This document shows positions 18,419 to 28,649 of a stretch of DNA of 64,000 bases, one piece after another (position 1 is the first letter of the stretch; each line of letters starts with the position of its first letter). The stretch is from Aquamicrobium sp. (GTDB lineage Bacteria > Pseudomonadota > Alphaproteobacteria > Rhizobiales > Rhizobiaceae). The position numbers and the translations under genes are program-made. The stretch lies in the NCBI GenBank assembly GCA_019739225.1, contig JAHHDT010000006.1, forward strand, positions 124,001 through 188,000. Reading direction: 5' to 3'. Under the pieces are notes generated by a model that was not told where the DNA came from, did not search any database, and was given only the letters and a program-made list of their open reading frames with translations.

Positions 18419-19684
18419 ATGCAGGAAATGAAACTACAAGAGCTGAAAAGCAAAGGCCCGACGGACCTGATTGCGTTCGCCGAATCGCTCGAGGTCGAGA
18501 ACGCCAGCGTCATGCGCAAGCAGGAGCTGATGTTCGCCATTCTCAAGAAGCTGGCGGCGCAGGACATCGAGATCATCGGTGAGGGCGTGGTCGAGGTGCT
18601 GCAGGATGGTTTCGGCTTTCTGCGCTCCGCCAATGCCAACTATCTGCCGGGACCGGACGACATCTACATCTCGCCGTCGCAAATCCGGCGCTTCTCTCTC
18701 AAGACCGGCGACACGGTCGAAGGTCCGATCCGCAGCCCGAAGGAAGGCGAGCGCTATTTCGCGCTGCTCAAGGTCAACACGATCAACTTCGAGGATCCTG
18801 AGAAGATCCGGCACAAGATCCATTTCGACAATCTGACGCCGCTCTATCCCAACGAGCGGTTGCGCATGGAAACGGAAAATCCGACGACCAAGGATCTGTC
18901 AGCCCGCGTGATCGACTTGGTCGCGCCGCTCGGCAAGGGCCAGCGTGGCCTGATCGTGGCACCGCCGCGCACCGGTAAGACCGTCTTGCTGCAGAACATC
19001 GCGCATTCGGTCGCGACCAACCACCCGGAAGCTTATCTGATCGTGCTGCTCATCGACGAGCGCCCGGAAGAAGTGACCGACATGCAGCGTTCGGTAAAGG
19101 GTGAGGTCGTTTCCTCAACTTTTGACGAGCCTGCGGTTCGTCACGTTCAGGTGGCCGAGATGGTCATCGAGAAGGCCAAGCGGCTTGTGGAGCATGGCCG
19201 CGATGTCGTGATCCTGCTCGATTCGATCACGCGCCTTGGACGCGCCTACAACACCGTGGTGCCATCCTCCGGCAAGGTGCTGACGGGTGGTGTGGACGCC
19301 AATGCTTTGCAGCGGCCCAAGCGTTTCTTCGGTGCGGCGCGCAATATCGAGGAAGGTGGATCGCTGACGATCATCGCGACCGCGCTGATCGATACTGGCA
19401 GCCGCATGGACGAGGTGATCTTCGAGGAGTTCAAGGGTACGGGTAACTCCGAAATCGTGCTCGACCGCAAGGTGGCCGACAAGCGCATCTTCCCCTCGAT
19501 GGACATCCTCAAGTCCGGCACGCGTAAAGAAGACCTGCTGGTCGCGCGTCAGGATCTGCAGAAGATCTTCGTGCTGCGCCGCATTCTGGCCCCGATGGGC
19601 ACGACCGACGCGATCGAGTTCCTCATCGACAAGCTGAAGCAGACAAAGACGAACTCCGACTTCTTCGATTCCATGAATACCTGA
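18419..19684 (+). CDS. rho: Transcription termination factor Rho
   Basis: 421 residues. Rho is the hexameric RNA helicase that ends transcription. The N-terminal region (1-50) matches Rho_N, then the cold-shock-like RNA-binding domain ([20 protein letters not shown], 64-83), the P-loop APPRTGKTV (181-189), and the Q- and R-loop region with [15 protein letters not shown] choose MQEMKLQEL at 18419 over the upstream frame to 18338. Position near hemE/mnmE is conserved around alphaproteobacterial origins. Confidence 0.98.
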   Translation: MQEMKLQELKSKGPTDLIAFAESLEVENASVMRKQELMFAILKKLAAQDIEIIGEGVVEVLQDGFGFLRSANANYLPGPDDIYISPSQIRRFSLKTGDTVEGPIRSPKEGERYFALLKVNTINFEDPEKIRHKIHFDNLTPLYPNERLRMETENPTTKDLSARVIDLVAPLGKGQRGLIVAPPRTGKTVLLQNIAHSVATNHPEAYLIVLLIDERPEEVTDMQRSVKGEVVSSTFDEPAVRHVQVAEMVIEKAKRLVEHGRDVVILLDSITRLGRAYNTVVPSSGKVLTGGVDANALQRPKRFFGAARNIEEGGSLTIIATALIDTGSRMDEVIFEEFKGTGNSEIVLDRKVADKRIFPSMDILKSGTRKEDLLVARQDLQKIFVLRRILAPMGTTDAIEFLIDKLKQTKTNSDFFDSMNT

Positions 19685-19686
19685 TA

Positions 19687-21714
19687 TCAGCCGGCCGGTT
19701 TGCGTAGCAGATCGGCCAGCTCGCCGCTGGTGCGAACCGGTGGCAGACAGGTCTGGCCGATGCAGAGCCAGGCGCCAGGGCGGGTGGTGTCCAGGACGGC
19801 CCCGCCAGGCAGTTCAACGTGATCGCTTCTGCCTTCCCCAACCGATAGAAATGTATCGGTTCTCAGCAGGTCCATAAAGCGATTCGCCTCCGAAACAAGC
19901 TCGCGCGTTTCACTGTCGACGATAACCAGTTTTCGGGGCTGCCGAGCCAATTCGGCTGCGCATATGATGCCGGTCTGTCCGTAACGCTGCTGGGCAATGC
20001 GTCCCAGGGCTGCCTCGGCCGCCGCTACTGCCCTGTCGTAAAGCGCATCATCCGACGTAAGCATCGCAAGCCGCACCATGGCCCGAATCGTCTGCGCCGT
20101 GGCGCTCGGAACGGCTTCATCCACATCGCCACGAATGCGCATCGGCACATCCTCGGCGTCGCTCGCCGTCAGATAGTGACCACTGCCGTTCTCGTCACCA
20201 TGCCAACGGTCGAGCATTTCCAGCCAACCGCGCGCTTTCACGACAAACTCGGGGGCGTCTGTCGCTTCGGCAAGTGAAACGGCGGCATCGATCATCGCGG
20301 CATAGTCGGTCGACATGCATGGAAAGAGGCGGTCCTGGCCGAGAATCGAGTGCGGCAGTCGACCATCGACAGCCGATTCGGATACGTAATGAAATGCGCC
20401 CTCTGCCAGCTCCAGCCAATCCTCACGATCGAACACGCGCGCGGCGCCGGCTATTGCGGCAATCGCTACTCCATTCCAGTCGACAAGCAATTTATCGTCC
20501 CGGCCTGGACGAACCCTTTTGCCACGTTCGGCGAGAAGCTTTTGTCTTGCTTCGATAAAAAACGCGTCCTCGTCTGCTTCGCCGAGTGAGGACGATGACA
20601 GCCGATGCAGAATTGGATCGCCTTCCCAGCTTTCGGGTGTCGCCAGTTCATAGACCGAAAGGAACCGTTCGGCATCCGCGCCGAGGGTGGTTGCTATCTG
20701 TTCCGCGGTCCAGAGATAGAACTTGCCCTCTTCCCCTTCGCTGTCGGCATCCAGGCTCGAAGCAAAGCCACCTCCTGGTAGCCGTATCTCCCGCTGCAGC
20801 CAGGCAATCGTCTCTTCGATTCGGATACGAAACAGATCGTTTTCGGTTGCGCCGAACGCGGATGTGGCGAGATCGACAAGCTGGGCATTGTCATAAAGCA
20901 TCTTTTCGAAATGCGGCACCAGCCATCTGTCGTCCACGGAATAGCGACACAACCCGCCGCCAAGATGGTCGTAAATGCCCCCACTGAGCATTTTATGCAG
21001 GCTGGTAATCACCGAATCCCGGTGGGCGGATACGCCGTGCTGCAGCCAGTTCGCCCACAAGGCATTCATAAACGGCGCGTTTGGGAACTTCGGTGCGCCA
21101 CGCAGGTCGCCTTTTGCAGGATCGATGGATGTCTGAATCGATTCCGCGAGTGCGGGCAGAAGACCGGGGTCCAGTGTGGCGGTTCCGGCGCTTGGCGCCA
21201 GGCGGGAGCGGACATGATCTGCCAGGGCGCTGGCACTAGTCGTCAGCTCGTCTTGCTTGTCAGTCCAAGTGCGGGACACGGCCTCCAGAACCTGTATGAA
21301 GCCCGGCCGGCCGTAGCGGGGGTCTTTCGGGAAGTAGGTGCCGCCCCAGAACGGTTGCCCTTCAGGCGTCAAAAAGATCGTCAATGGCCAGCCGCCCTGC
21401 TCGCCCATAGCTGTCAGCGCGGCCATATAGATCTGGTCGATATCGGGTCGTTCCTCCCGATCGACCTTGATGTTCACGAAAAGGCGGTTCATGACAGCGG
21501 CGACTTCGTCGTTCTCGAAACTCTCATGGGCCATGACATGGCACCAGTGACAAGCTGCGTAACCGACTGAAAGAAGGATCGGCTTGCCGGCGCTGGCAGC
21601 TTCGTTCAGAGCCGATCGCGACCAAGGCCGCCAATGCACCGGATTGTCTTGGTGCTGGCGCAAATAGGGGCTGCTTTCACGTGCGAGCAGATTCTGAGGT
21701 GGAAGATTGGTCAT
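19687..21714 (-). CDS. Thioredoxin-domain / DUF255 protein (YyaL, spermatogenesis-associated protein 20 family)
   Basis: 675 residues. The N-terminal DUF255 thioredoxin-like domain has SPYLRQHQDNPVHW and the redox-type motif ACHWCHVM. The remainder is an (alpha/alpha)6-like barrel related to N-acylglucosamine epimerases (GGIYDHLGGGLCRYSVD, VPHFEKMLYDNAQL). The molecular function is unknown. It is the only minus-strand gene in the hemE-parB run, convergent with rho (2 bp gap) and divergent from mnmE (38 bp gap). The start MTNLPPQNLLARESSPYL is canonical. Confidence 0.93.
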   Translation of the reverse strand: MTNLPPQNLLARESSPYLRQHQDNPVHWRPWSRSALNEAASAGKPILLSVGYAACHWCHVMAHESFENDEVAAVMNRLFVNIKVDREERPDIDQIYMAALTAMGEQGGWPLTIFLTPEGQPFWGGTYFPKDPRYGRPGFIQVLEAVSRTWTDKQDELTTSASALADHVRSRLAPSAGTATLDPGLLPALAESIQTSIDPAKGDLRGAPKFPNAPFMNALWANWLQHGVSAHRDSVITSLHKMLSGGIYDHLGGGLCRYSVDDRWLVPHFEKMLYDNAQLVDLATSAFGATENDLFRIRIEETIAWLQREIRLPGGGFASSLDADSEGEEGKFYLWTAEQIATTLGADAERFLSVYELATPESWEGDPILHRLSSSSLGEADEDAFFIEARQKLLAERGKRVRPGRDDKLLVDWNGVAIAAIAGAARVFDREDWLELAEGAFHYVSESAVDGRLPHSILGQDRLFPCMSTDYAAMIDAAVSLAEATDAPEFVVKARGWLEMLDRWHGDENGSGHYLTASDAEDVPMRIRGDVDEAVPSATAQTIRAMVRLAMLTSDDALYDRAVAAAEAALGRIAQQRYGQTGIICAAELARQPRKLVIVDSETRELVSEANRFMDLLRTDTFLSVGEGRSDHVELPGGAVLDTTRPGAWLCIGQTCLPPVRTSGELADLLRKPAG

Positions 21715-21752
21715 GACACACCGTTGCTGGTAGCCAAGGTAGGGCGCGGCCA

Positions 21753-23081
21753 ATGAGCCATCAATCCTTATTCCGTGATACAATCTTTGCCTTGTCGTCC
21801 GGCAGTCCTCCGACCGGCGTTGCCGTAATACGCATCTCCGGCCCGCATGTGGTGCTTGTGCTGCGGGAGATGGCCGGTGGCCTGCCGTCGGCACGAAAAG
21901 CCGAACTCAGAAAACTGGTGGATGAGGATGGCGCTTTGCTTGACCGCGCGCTGACCCTCTACTTTCCAGGGCCCACCAGCTTCACCGGGGAAGACTGTGC
22001 CGAATTGCATGTTCACGGCGGCAAGGCAGTGGTGTCGGCGGTGCTGGAGACCTTGGGGCGCAAATCCGGTTTACGCGGTGCTGAGGCTGGTGAGTTTACG
22101 CGGCGTGCATTTGTGAACGGCAAGCTCGACCTGACCAGTGCCGAGGGCCTTGCCGATCTGATATCGGCCGAGACGGACGCGCAACGCCGGCTCGCGCTGG
22201 TCAACGCGGAAGGTGGACAGCGCGAGCTCTATGAGGGCTGGCGCAACCAATTGCTGCATGCTCGTGCGATGATCGAGGCGGAACTCGACTTTGCGGACGA
22301 AAGTGACGTGCCTGGCTCGGTCTCTGAAACAGTATGGGTGGGCATCTCGAGCCTCCAGAAAGAGATCATTAACCATATCGATGGCTATCGCACAGCCGAG
22401 ATTGTACGCGATGGGTTCAAAGTGGTGCTTGTCGGCGCGCCAAATGCCGGCAAATCGAGCCTTATGAACGCCCTGGCTCGTCGGGATGTCGCCATTGTCA
22501 CCGAGGTCGCCGGAACGACACGGGACCTGGTCGAGGTGGCCCTCGATCTCGATGGGTTGAAGGTTATGGTCACCGATACCGCCGGGTTGCGTGAATCATC
22601 GGATATCGTCGAGAAAATAGGTATTGAGCGCGCGCGGCAAGCGGCACGGCAGGCGGATCTGGTGGTGGAACTGATAGACAGCTCCGCCCCGATAGGTGAG
22701 CTGGAATACGATTTTCCGACCGACAGCCGCATTCTTGTGGCTACCAAGGCGGACCTCACTGGTCTTGTGGACTGGCAGTTCGACCACGCTATTTCGGTGG
22801 TAAATGGTGAAGGCTTGGCGGAGCTGGTCGGTGATATCACACGAAGGGCGTCGGCAGCAGCAACCGGCGGGCTCGGCATCATCCCGTCACGGCTGCGTCA
22901 GATCGAACTCCTTCGGTCTTGCCATCAGCACTTGCACGGCGCGATGCAGAACGGGAGCGGGCTTGAGCTTCAGGCAGAGGAGCTGCGGCTTGCTGGCGAT
23001 ATGTTGGGCCGCATCACCGGCGCAATAGATGTCGAGGACCTTCTTGGCGTGATCTTTTCGGAATTCTGCATCGGCAAATGA
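21753..23081 (+). CDS. mnmE: tRNA modification GTPase MnmE (TrmE)
   Basis: 442 residues. MnmE works with MnmG to add carboxymethylaminomethyl groups to wobble U34 of tRNAs. The N-terminal folate-binding part is followed by the GTPase domain (GAPNAGKSS at 228-236, DTAGLRE, TKAD), and the protein ends in the CxGK motif CIGK (439-442). Its stop codon TGA is the first triplet of a parS-like site. Confidence 0.97.
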   Translation: MSHQSLFRDTIFALSSGSPPTGVAVIRISGPHVVLVLREMAGGLPSARKAELRKLVDEDGALLDRALTLYFPGPTSFTGEDCAELHVHGGKAVVSAVLETLGRKSGLRGAEAGEFTRRAFVNGKLDLTSAEGLADLISAETDAQRRLALVNAEGGQRELYEGWRNQLLHARAMIEAELDFADESDVPGSVSETVWVGISSLQKEIINHIDGYRTAEIVRDGFKVVLVGAPNAGKSSLMNALARRDVAIVTEVAGTTRDLVEVALDLDGLKVMVTDTAGLRESSDIVEKIGIERARQAARQADLVVELIDSSAPIGELEYDFPTDSRILVATKADLTGLVDWQFDHAISVVNGEGLAELVGDITRRASAAATGGLGIIPSRLRQIELLRSCHQHLHGAMQNGSGLELQAEELRLAGDMLGRITGAIDVEDLLGVIFSEFCIGK

Positions 23082-23093
23082 CTCACGTGAAAC
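23080..23093. promoter_or_regulatory. parS-like site 1 at mnmE stop (12/14)
   Basis: GACTCACGTGAAAC; the right half CACGTGAAAC is perfect and the left half has two changes. It overlaps the mnmE stop codon. The same sequence is repeated at 23116-23129. Confidence 0.65.
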
Positions 23094-23115
23094 ACCGAAC
23101 CGAGTGTGTTTGGGT

Positions 23116-23129
23116 GACTCACGTGAAAC
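23116..23129. promoter_or_regulatory. parS-like site 2, mnmE-mnmG gap (12/14)
   Basis: GACTCACGTGAAAC, identical to site 1 over at least 16 bp, 36 bp away from it. A direct repeat of the site suggests duplication. Confidence 0.65.
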
Positions 23130-23153
23130 ATCCAAGCTCCGAAGTGACAATTC

Positions 23154-23167
23154 GTTTCACGTGAAAC
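23154..23167. promoter_or_regulatory. parS: parS centromere site (perfect)
   Basis: Perfect palindrome GTTTCACGTGAAAC, the ParB-binding core, in the mnmE-mnmG gap 2.6 kb before parA. Confidence 0.92.
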
Positions 23168-23234
23168 GGTGTTTGCGACTTGACTCCCGCGATTGCGGGG
23201 AACATCTGATCCCGTACACACCAATGAGCAGATC

Positions 23235-25106
23235 ATGAACACCCAGTTTGACGTCATTGTTATCGGCGGAGGCCATGCCGGCTGCGAGGCAGCATCCGCG
23301 TCTGCGCGAGTCGGTGCCCGGACGGCGCTCGTGACAATAAAGCGGGACACCATCGGCGTCATGTCTTGCAATCCCGCGATCGGCGGCCTCGGAAAGGGCC
23401 ATCTCGTGCGGGAAATCGATGCGTTGGACGGTCTCATGGGCCGAGTTGCCGATCGCGCAGGTATTCAGTTCCGTCTGCTCAATCGTCGGAAGGGTCCCGC
23501 TGTTCGTGGGCCACGCACCCAGGCCGATCGCAAGCTCTATCGGCATGCGATGCAGGAGGCCATAGCTACGCAACCGAATCTGGACGTGGTCGAAGGCGAG
23601 GTTTTCGATCTTCAGTTGAATGAGGATCGTGTAGCGGGCGTCATACTAGCCGATGGGCAGGTATTGTCCTCCGCGGCGGTCGTGCTGACCACCGGCACTT
23701 TCCTGCGCGGACTGATCCATATCGGTGACGAGCGTTTTCCCGCTGGCCGCATGGGCGAAAACGCATCGGTCGGGCTTTCCGCCACCATGAGCCGGCTGGG
23801 TTTCAAGCTGGGCAGGTTGAAGACGGGTACACCAGCGAGGCTCGACGGACGTACGATCGACTGGCCGTCTCTGGACAAGCAGCTTGCTGATGAGAACCCA
23901 GTACCCTTTTCGCTTCTCACCGATGCAATAACCAATCCGCAGATCGCCTGTGGCGTGACACGCACCACGGCGACCAGCCACTCGATCATCAGAGCCAACC
24001 TCGCGCGTTCGGCAATGTATTCGGGATCCATCGAAGGGGTGGGGCCGCGATACTGCCCGTCGATAGAGGACAAGATCGTAAAATTTGGTGATCGCGACGG
24101 GCACCAGATATTCCTGGAGCCGGAAGGGCTGGACGACGACACAGTCTATCCGAACGGCATATCGACATCGCTACCTCGCGATGCTCAAGAGGCGCTGGTT
24201 GCATCCATACCGGGACTAGAGCGTGCGGTGATCACGCAGCCTGGCTACGCGATCGAATACGACCATGTCGATCCGCGCGAGCTGGATACGACGCTTGAAA
24301 CGCGTAGGATCGCCGGGCTGTATCTTGCTGGCCAGATCAACGGCACGACCGGGTACGAAGAAGCTGCTGCCCAGGGGCTGGTCGCGGGACTTAATGCTGC
24401 CCGAGCGACGGGTGGGCTGGGTCCGGTCGTCTTCGGGCGCGGCGATGCATATATCGGCGTGCTCGTTGATGATCTGACCCGTCGGGGCGTTACCGAGCCC
24501 TACCGGATGTTCACGTCTCGGGCGGAGTTCCGCCTTTCGCTTCGCGCAGACAACGCCGATGAGCGGCTGACACCGATGGCTATGGACCTCGGTATTGCAG
24601 GCATCGAACGGAGAGAACGTTTCGATGCTGCGCGGCGCAGCCTTGACCGGGCGCGGCATCTGGCAAGATCGCTGTCGATCACGCCCAATCAAGCATCACG
24701 TTTCGGGCTTAATTTGAACAGGGACGGGCAGCGTCGGTCTGCTTATGATCTGCTCTCCTATCCCGATATGGATTTGCAGAAGCTGGTGGCCATATGGCCG
24801 GAGTTGGGCGCTATCGGCGGCAAGATTGCCGAGCGGCTGGAAACGGAAGCCCGCTACGCAGTCTACTTGGATCGGCAGCAGGCCGATGTCGCGGTGCTCA
24901 AGCGCGAAGAGGCACGGGCCATTCCGGAAGACCTCGACTTCAACAGTCTGCCGGGCCTTTCCAACGAACTGAAGCACAAGCTTGAAGCACGACGGCCGCG
25001 GTCGCTGGCGGAGGCACAACGGATAGACGGTATGACACCGGCAGCGTTGGCAATCATCATCTCCGCTATACAGCACAGCCAGACGCGGCAGCGAGGCGCG
25101 GCGTGA
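23235..25106 (+). CDS. mnmG: tRNA uridine-5-carboxymethylaminomethyl modification enzyme MnmG (GidA)
   Basis: 623 residues. The FAD-dependent partner of MnmE in tRNA wobble modification. The dinucleotide fold [10 protein letters not shown] is at 11-20, followed by [23 protein letters not shown] and [33 protein letters not shown] at 23235 is canonical, so the longer frame from 23193, which would run out of the parS-containing spacer, is not used. Its end overlaps rsmG by 4 bp. Confidence 0.98.
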   Translation: MNTQFDVIVIGGGHAGCEAASASARVGARTALVTIKRDTIGVMSCNPAIGGLGKGHLVREIDALDGLMGRVADRAGIQFRLLNRRKGPAVRGPRTQADRKLYRHAMQEAIATQPNLDVVEGEVFDLQLNEDRVAGVILADGQVLSSAAVVLTTGTFLRGLIHIGDERFPAGRMGENASVGLSATMSRLGFKLGRLKTGTPARLDGRTIDWPSLDKQLADENPVPFSLLTDAITNPQIACGVTRTTATSHSIIRANLARSAMYSGSIEGVGPRYCPSIEDKIVKFGDRDGHQIFLEPEGLDDDTVYPNGISTSLPRDAQEALVASIPGLERAVITQPGYAIEYDHVDPRELDTTLETRRIAGLYLAGQINGTTGYEEAAAQGLVAGLNAARATGGLGPVVFGRGDAYIGVLVDDLTRRGVTEPYRMFTSRAEFRLSLRADNADERLTPMAMDLGIAGIERRERFDAARRSLDRARHLARSLSITPNQASRFGLNLNRDGQRRSAYDLLSYPDMDLQKLVAIWPELGAIGGKIAERLETEARYAVYLDRQQADVAVLKREEARAIPEDLDFNSLPGLSNELKHKLEARRPRSLAEAQRIDGMTPAALAIIISAIQHSQTRQRGAA

Positions 25107-25771
25107 TCCGCGATCGGCTTGACGAAGTTCGTGACGTTGCCGGAACGGTTTCACGTGAAACACTTGAGCGGCTTGAGACCTTCGAAGCGGAGTTCCGCAA
25201 ATGGTCCCTGCGGATCAATCTTGCCGCGCCCTCGACGCATGCTGATTTGTGGAGCCGCCACATTCTGGACAGCGCGCAGCTTGCCGCGCTCAAGCCCGGC
25301 GCCTTGAAATGGCTTGACCTCGGCTCGGGCGGAGGATTTCCCGGCGCCATATTGGCCATCCTTCTACGAGAGCGGCCGGGTGCGACAATCGAACTGGTGG
25401 AAAGCAACTACAAGAAAGCTGCGTTCCTGCGCAGCGTGCTTGGTTCGCTGGACACGCCGGCCCTGGTGCACGTACGGCGCATCGAGCAGGCCGATACCAT
25501 TGGCGAAGGCGCCGAGATCGTCACGGCGCGCGCCCTTGCGCCGCTCCCAAAGCTTCTGGACCTGTCCGCTCCCTGGTTGACGGCCGGTTCGACCGCGCTG
25601 TTTCATAAAGGTCGGGATTACGCGGCAGAAATCGCCGAAAGCCGTGACGGCTGGCAATTCGATCTGATAGAACATCGAAGCAAGATCGATCCGGCCAGCC
25701 GAGTCCTCGAGCTCTCGAAGGTGGAGCGGCGCCGATCGCGACCAGATATCGCAAACAAGCCTGTCCGGTGA
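25103..25771 (+). CDS. rsmG: 16S rRNA (guanine-527-N7)-methyltransferase RsmG (GidB)
   Basis: 222 residues from a GTG that overlaps the mnmG stop. RsmG methylates G527 of 16S rRNA; its loss gives low-level streptomycin resistance in other bacteria. The SAM motif [11 protein letters not shown] is at 71-81, with NLAAP and [10 protein letters not shown] before it. Residues 16-20 (VSRET) are encoded by a parS sequence. It overlaps parA by 4 bp. Confidence 0.96.
   Translation: MIRDRLDEVRDVAGTVSRETLERLETFEAEFRKWSLRINLAAPSTHADLWSRHILDSAQLAALKPGALKWLDLGSGGGFPGAILAILLRERPGATIELVESNYKKAAFLRSVLGSLDTPALVHVRRIEQADTIGEGAEIVTARALAPLPKLLDLSAPWLTAGSTALFHKGRDYAAEIAESRDGWQFDLIEHRSKIDPASRVLELSKVERRRSRPDIANKPVR
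25148..25161. promoter_or_regulatory. parS: parS centromere site inside rsmG (perfect)
   Basis: Perfect 14-mer GTTTCACGTGAAAC within the rsmG coding sequence, about 600 bp upstream of parA. The codons read V-S-R-E-T. Confidence 0.9.
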
Positions 25772-26577
25772 CCGTCGCCATGACCGTGCATCCTCGAATC
25801 ATCACCGTCGCCAATCAAAAGGGCGGCGTCGGAAAAACGACCACCGCGATCAACCTCGCCACCGCCTTGGCCGCGATCGGCGAAAAGGTGCTGATTGTAG
25901 ACCTCGATCCGCAGGGCAATGCCAGCACTGGTCTGGGCATCGATCGTCAGGATCGCGAAGTGTCTTCCTATGACTTGCTGGCCGGTGACGCGACAGTTGC
26001 GGAAGCCGCGATGCCCACCGCAGTGCCCGGGTTGAGCGTCATTCCGTCCACGCTCGATCTTCTTGGTATCGAAATGGAAATCGCGTCCGCGCCTGACAGG
26101 GTTCTGCGCCTGCGCAATGCGTTGCGGCGCTCTAGGGACACCGGAGTCGATTTCTCCTACGTGCTGATCGATTGCCCCCCATCCTTGAATCTGTTGACGC
26201 TCAATTCCATGGCGGCCGCCGATTCTGTTCTTGTCCCGCTGCAGTGCGAGTTCTTCGCGCTCGAGGGCCTTAGCCAGCTTTTGCAAACCGTCGAGCAGAT
26301 CCGAAATTCGATCAATCCGGACCTGTCGATCCAGGGAATCGTGCTGACGATGTTCGATGGCCGGAACAACCTTGCCAATCAGGTTGTCGAGGATGTCAGG
26401 GCGCATATGGGCGACAAGGTCTACGATACGGTGATCCCGCGCAATGTCCGCGTATCCGAGGCGCCATCCTATGGTAAGCCGGCGATCCTTTACGATCTCA
26501 AATGCACTGGCAGCCAAGCCTATCTGCAGCTCGCCTCCGAGGTTATACGGCGTGAACGACGCCTCAGAGCAGCCTGA
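25768..26577 (+). CDS. parA: Chromosome-partitioning ATPase ParA (Soj)
   Basis: 269 residues. ParA binds DNA as an ATP dimer and moves ParB-parS complexes apart. The deviant Walker A KGGVGKTT is at 18-25, followed by DLDPQGNAS and a DCPPSLNLLTLNSM Walker B. The GTG start overlaps the rsmG stop. A second start, ATG at 25780, is possible. parB follows 40 bp later. Confidence 0.97.
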   Translation: MTVAMTVHPRIITVANQKGGVGKTTTAINLATALAAIGEKVLIVDLDPQGNASTGLGIDRQDREVSSYDLLAGDATVAEAAMPTAVPGLSVIPSTLDLLGIEMEIASAPDRVLRLRNALRRSRDTGVDFSYVLIDCPPSLNLLTLNSMAAADSVLVPLQCEFFALEGLSQLLQTVEQIRNSINPDLSIQGIVLTMFDGRNNLANQVVEDVRAHMGDKVYDTVIPRNVRVSEAPSYGKPAILYDLKCTGSQAYLQLASEVIRRERRLRAA

Positions 26578-26617
26578 AACAAGACTCGATTCGATGTCGA
26601 AATGATGCGGAACCGAC

Positions 26618-27493
26618 ATGAGTGAAGACCCCTCCAGAAAACGTCTTGGCCGCGGTCTTGCCGCGCTCATTGGTGAGATGGACAAGCCGGCACAACCGGC
26701 GGCTGCTCCAAAGATTGGTGCCGACAGTCGGGTTCCGATCGAGTTTGTCACTCAGAATCCGCGCAATCCCAGGCGCAACTTCGCCGAAGCAGAGCTGGCA
26801 GACCTCACGCAGTCGATTCGCGAGCACGGCATCGTTCAACCGGTGGTGGTGCGTACCGCTGCGAGTGGGCGCTACGAGATCATAGCCGGCGAACGGCGCT
26901 GGCGCGCAGCTCAGCGCGCCGGGCTGACCGAACTGCCAGTCATCATCCGTGAGGTGGACGACCGCGTCGCGCTCGAGCTGGCGATTATCGAAAACGTTCA
27001 GCGCGCCGACCTGAACCCGGTCGAAGAAGCGCAAGGCTATCAGCAGCTTATAGACGAACATCACTACACGCAGGCAGACCTCGGCCAGGTGATCGGCAAG
27101 AGCCGCAGCCACGTCGCGAACACGCTGCGGCTGCTCAAGCTGCCCGATGTGATCCGGGATATGCTTGTCGACGGCTCGCTGTCGGCCGGACATGCGCGCA
27201 CGCTGGTGACTGCGGAAGATCCTGCTTCGCTGGCCAAACAGATTATCGAAGATGGGCTTTCAGTCCGTCAGGCCGAAGCCCTGGCGCAGCAGCCCGCCAG
27301 GCCGCCGCAGCCCGCAGCGCGATCGTCAGCGCCCGTGGAGAAGGATGCCGACACGCTCGCGCTGGAGAAAGCGCTGTCTGACGTGACCGGTCTCAAGGTG
27401 ACGATCGCCCATGGCCAGAAGGGGGGCGAACTCAAGATATCGTACAAGACGCTAGAGCAACTCGACGAGCTGTGTCGCCGGCTGCAGCGCTGA
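26618..27493 (+). CDS. parB: Chromosome-partitioning protein ParB
   Basis: 291 residues. ParB is the CTP-dependent clamp that loads at parS. The ParB/Srx CTPase motif GERRWRA is at 91-97, then ENVQRADLNPVEEA (125-138). The DNA-binding helix-turn-helix TQADLGQVIGKSRSHVANTL is at 151-170. The C-terminal dimerisation domain follows a Pro/Ala-rich linker (about 228-240). It ends convergent with holA. Confidence 0.97.
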   Translation: MSEDPSRKRLGRGLAALIGEMDKPAQPAAAPKIGADSRVPIEFVTQNPRNPRRNFAEAELADLTQSIREHGIVQPVVVRTAASGRYEIIAGERRWRAAQRAGLTELPVIIREVDDRVALELAIIENVQRADLNPVEEAQGYQQLIDEHHYTQADLGQVIGKSRSHVANTLRLLKLPDVIRDMLVDGSLSAGHARTLVTAEDPASLAKQIIEDGLSVRQAEALAQQPARPPQPAARSSAPVEKDADTLALEKALSDVTGLKVTIAHGQKGGELKISYKTLEQLDELCRRLQR

Positions 27494-27497
27494 CTGG

Positions 27498-28541
27498 TCA
27501 GCGGCGGCCGGCCCGCGCCGATTCCACAAGCAGCGCGATCAGGGTCTGACGCGCCGTCGCGGTTGCGAGGTCTGGACGGCGGCGGGTCAGGAGCACGGCG
27601 GCCTGGAGCCTCTCAAGGGCACGTGCGAGTGCTTGGGCGCTCCATCTCTGCAGAGCGGTTTCCACCAGCTTGCGTCTGGTGAAGAAGACGGGTGGTCTTG
27701 CCGAGGCCACGACAGCACCGGGTGACTTTCCCGCAAAATCCATCTCGTTGCGCATCAGGCTGAGAGCCTGAAACTGTCGCATGGCGCCCGCAAGCACGAG
27801 AAAGGGATTTGTACCGGAGGCGATGAGCCGTGCGAACGCCGTGTCGAATGACGATGCCTGCCCCGACAGCACGGCGTCAATCGCATTGTCGAGACTCAGG
27901 CCGGACACGTCACCAGTCATCAGATTGACGTCGTCGAGGGTGATTTCGCGTGCACCATGGCAGTAAAGTGCCAGCTTTTCGATCTCGCTCCGGGTCGCCA
28001 GCCGGTCGCCGCCGAGGTTGGAACGCAAAGCCTGGCGCGCTTCCATGCCGATCGTCAGGCCCTGAGCGGTCAAAACGGCATCTATCACGGCGTCGATCGA
28101 GCGGCCTTCGTCAGCATAGCAGGGCAACGCCATCGCTGCGGCGGCACCTTCGACGGCACTGCGCAAGGCGACGCCCTTCTTCAGATCACCCGCCTCTATG
28201 AGGATGATCGAATCGCGGGGCGGCGCTTCTGCCAGCCGCTTGACCTCGTCAGCAAGCTGCTTCTGCGCGCCGGCTCCCTTGATCCATATCAGCCGCTGGT
28301 CGGAAAACATGGGAACCGTGCCCGCCTCGTCAGACAGCCGGCCCGGCGTGGCCTCCACCTCGCTGGCATCCAGCCTGACAGACGAGAAGGGATCGTCCGC
28401 GTTGACGCCAGTTGCCGTCACGAACGCCTTCGCACGTTCTGAAACAAGACCACGATCCGGACCGTAGATCAGCACGATCCGCACAACCGGGTCAGGGCGC
28501 CGCAGCCACGAATCGACCTCATGAGCTTTCTTCTGAGCCAT
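27498..28541 (-). CDS. holA: DNA polymerase III delta subunit HolA
   Basis: 347 residues. HolA is the clamp-loader wrench that opens the beta clamp. IVLIYGPDRGLVSERAKAF near the N-terminus and GLTIGMEARQALRSNLGGDRLATRSEIEKLALY in the middle are typical of the delta subunit. lptE commonly precedes holA elsewhere; upstream here is instead a gap of 108 bp and a divergent small membrane-protein gene. Confidence 0.94.
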   Translation of the reverse strand: MAQKKAHEVDSWLRRPDPVVRIVLIYGPDRGLVSERAKAFVTATGVNADDPFSSVRLDASEVEATPGRLSDEAGTVPMFSDQRLIWIKGAGAQKQLADEVKRLAEAPPRDSIILIEAGDLKKGVALRSAVEGAAAAMALPCYADEGRSIDAVIDAVLTAQGLTIGMEARQALRSNLGGDRLATRSEIEKLALYCHGAREITLDDVNLMTGDVSGLSLDNAIDAVLSGQASSFDTAFARLIASGTNPFLVLAGAMRQFQALSLMRNEMDFAGKSPGAVVASARPPVFFTRRKLVETALQRWSAQALARALERLQAAVLLTRRRPDLATATARQTLIALLVESARAGRR

Positions 28542-28583
28542 CCCTAGTGGCTACCACAGGTTTCAGCGAAGAAAAGGCCAAAG

Positions 28584-28609
28584 GGAACCTCCGAGGGTCT
28601 TGCGGCGTT
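28584..28609 (+). promoter_or_regulatory. General-stress sigma factor (EcfG/RpoE2) promoter
   Basis: GGAAC (28584-28588), 17 bp, CGTT (28606-28609): a perfect match to the alphaproteobacterial EcfG form. The next start codon is at 28650, 41 bp downstream. Confidence 0.75.
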
Positions 28610-28649
28610 GTTGGTCACGATAAAGTCAGGAAGATCATGGAGAACGACC

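Noticed and set aside
21673-21688. CTTTCACGTGCGAG, a parS half-site in the YyaL-like gene.
   Set aside because: Only the centre TTTCACGTG matches; six mismatches over 16 bp.
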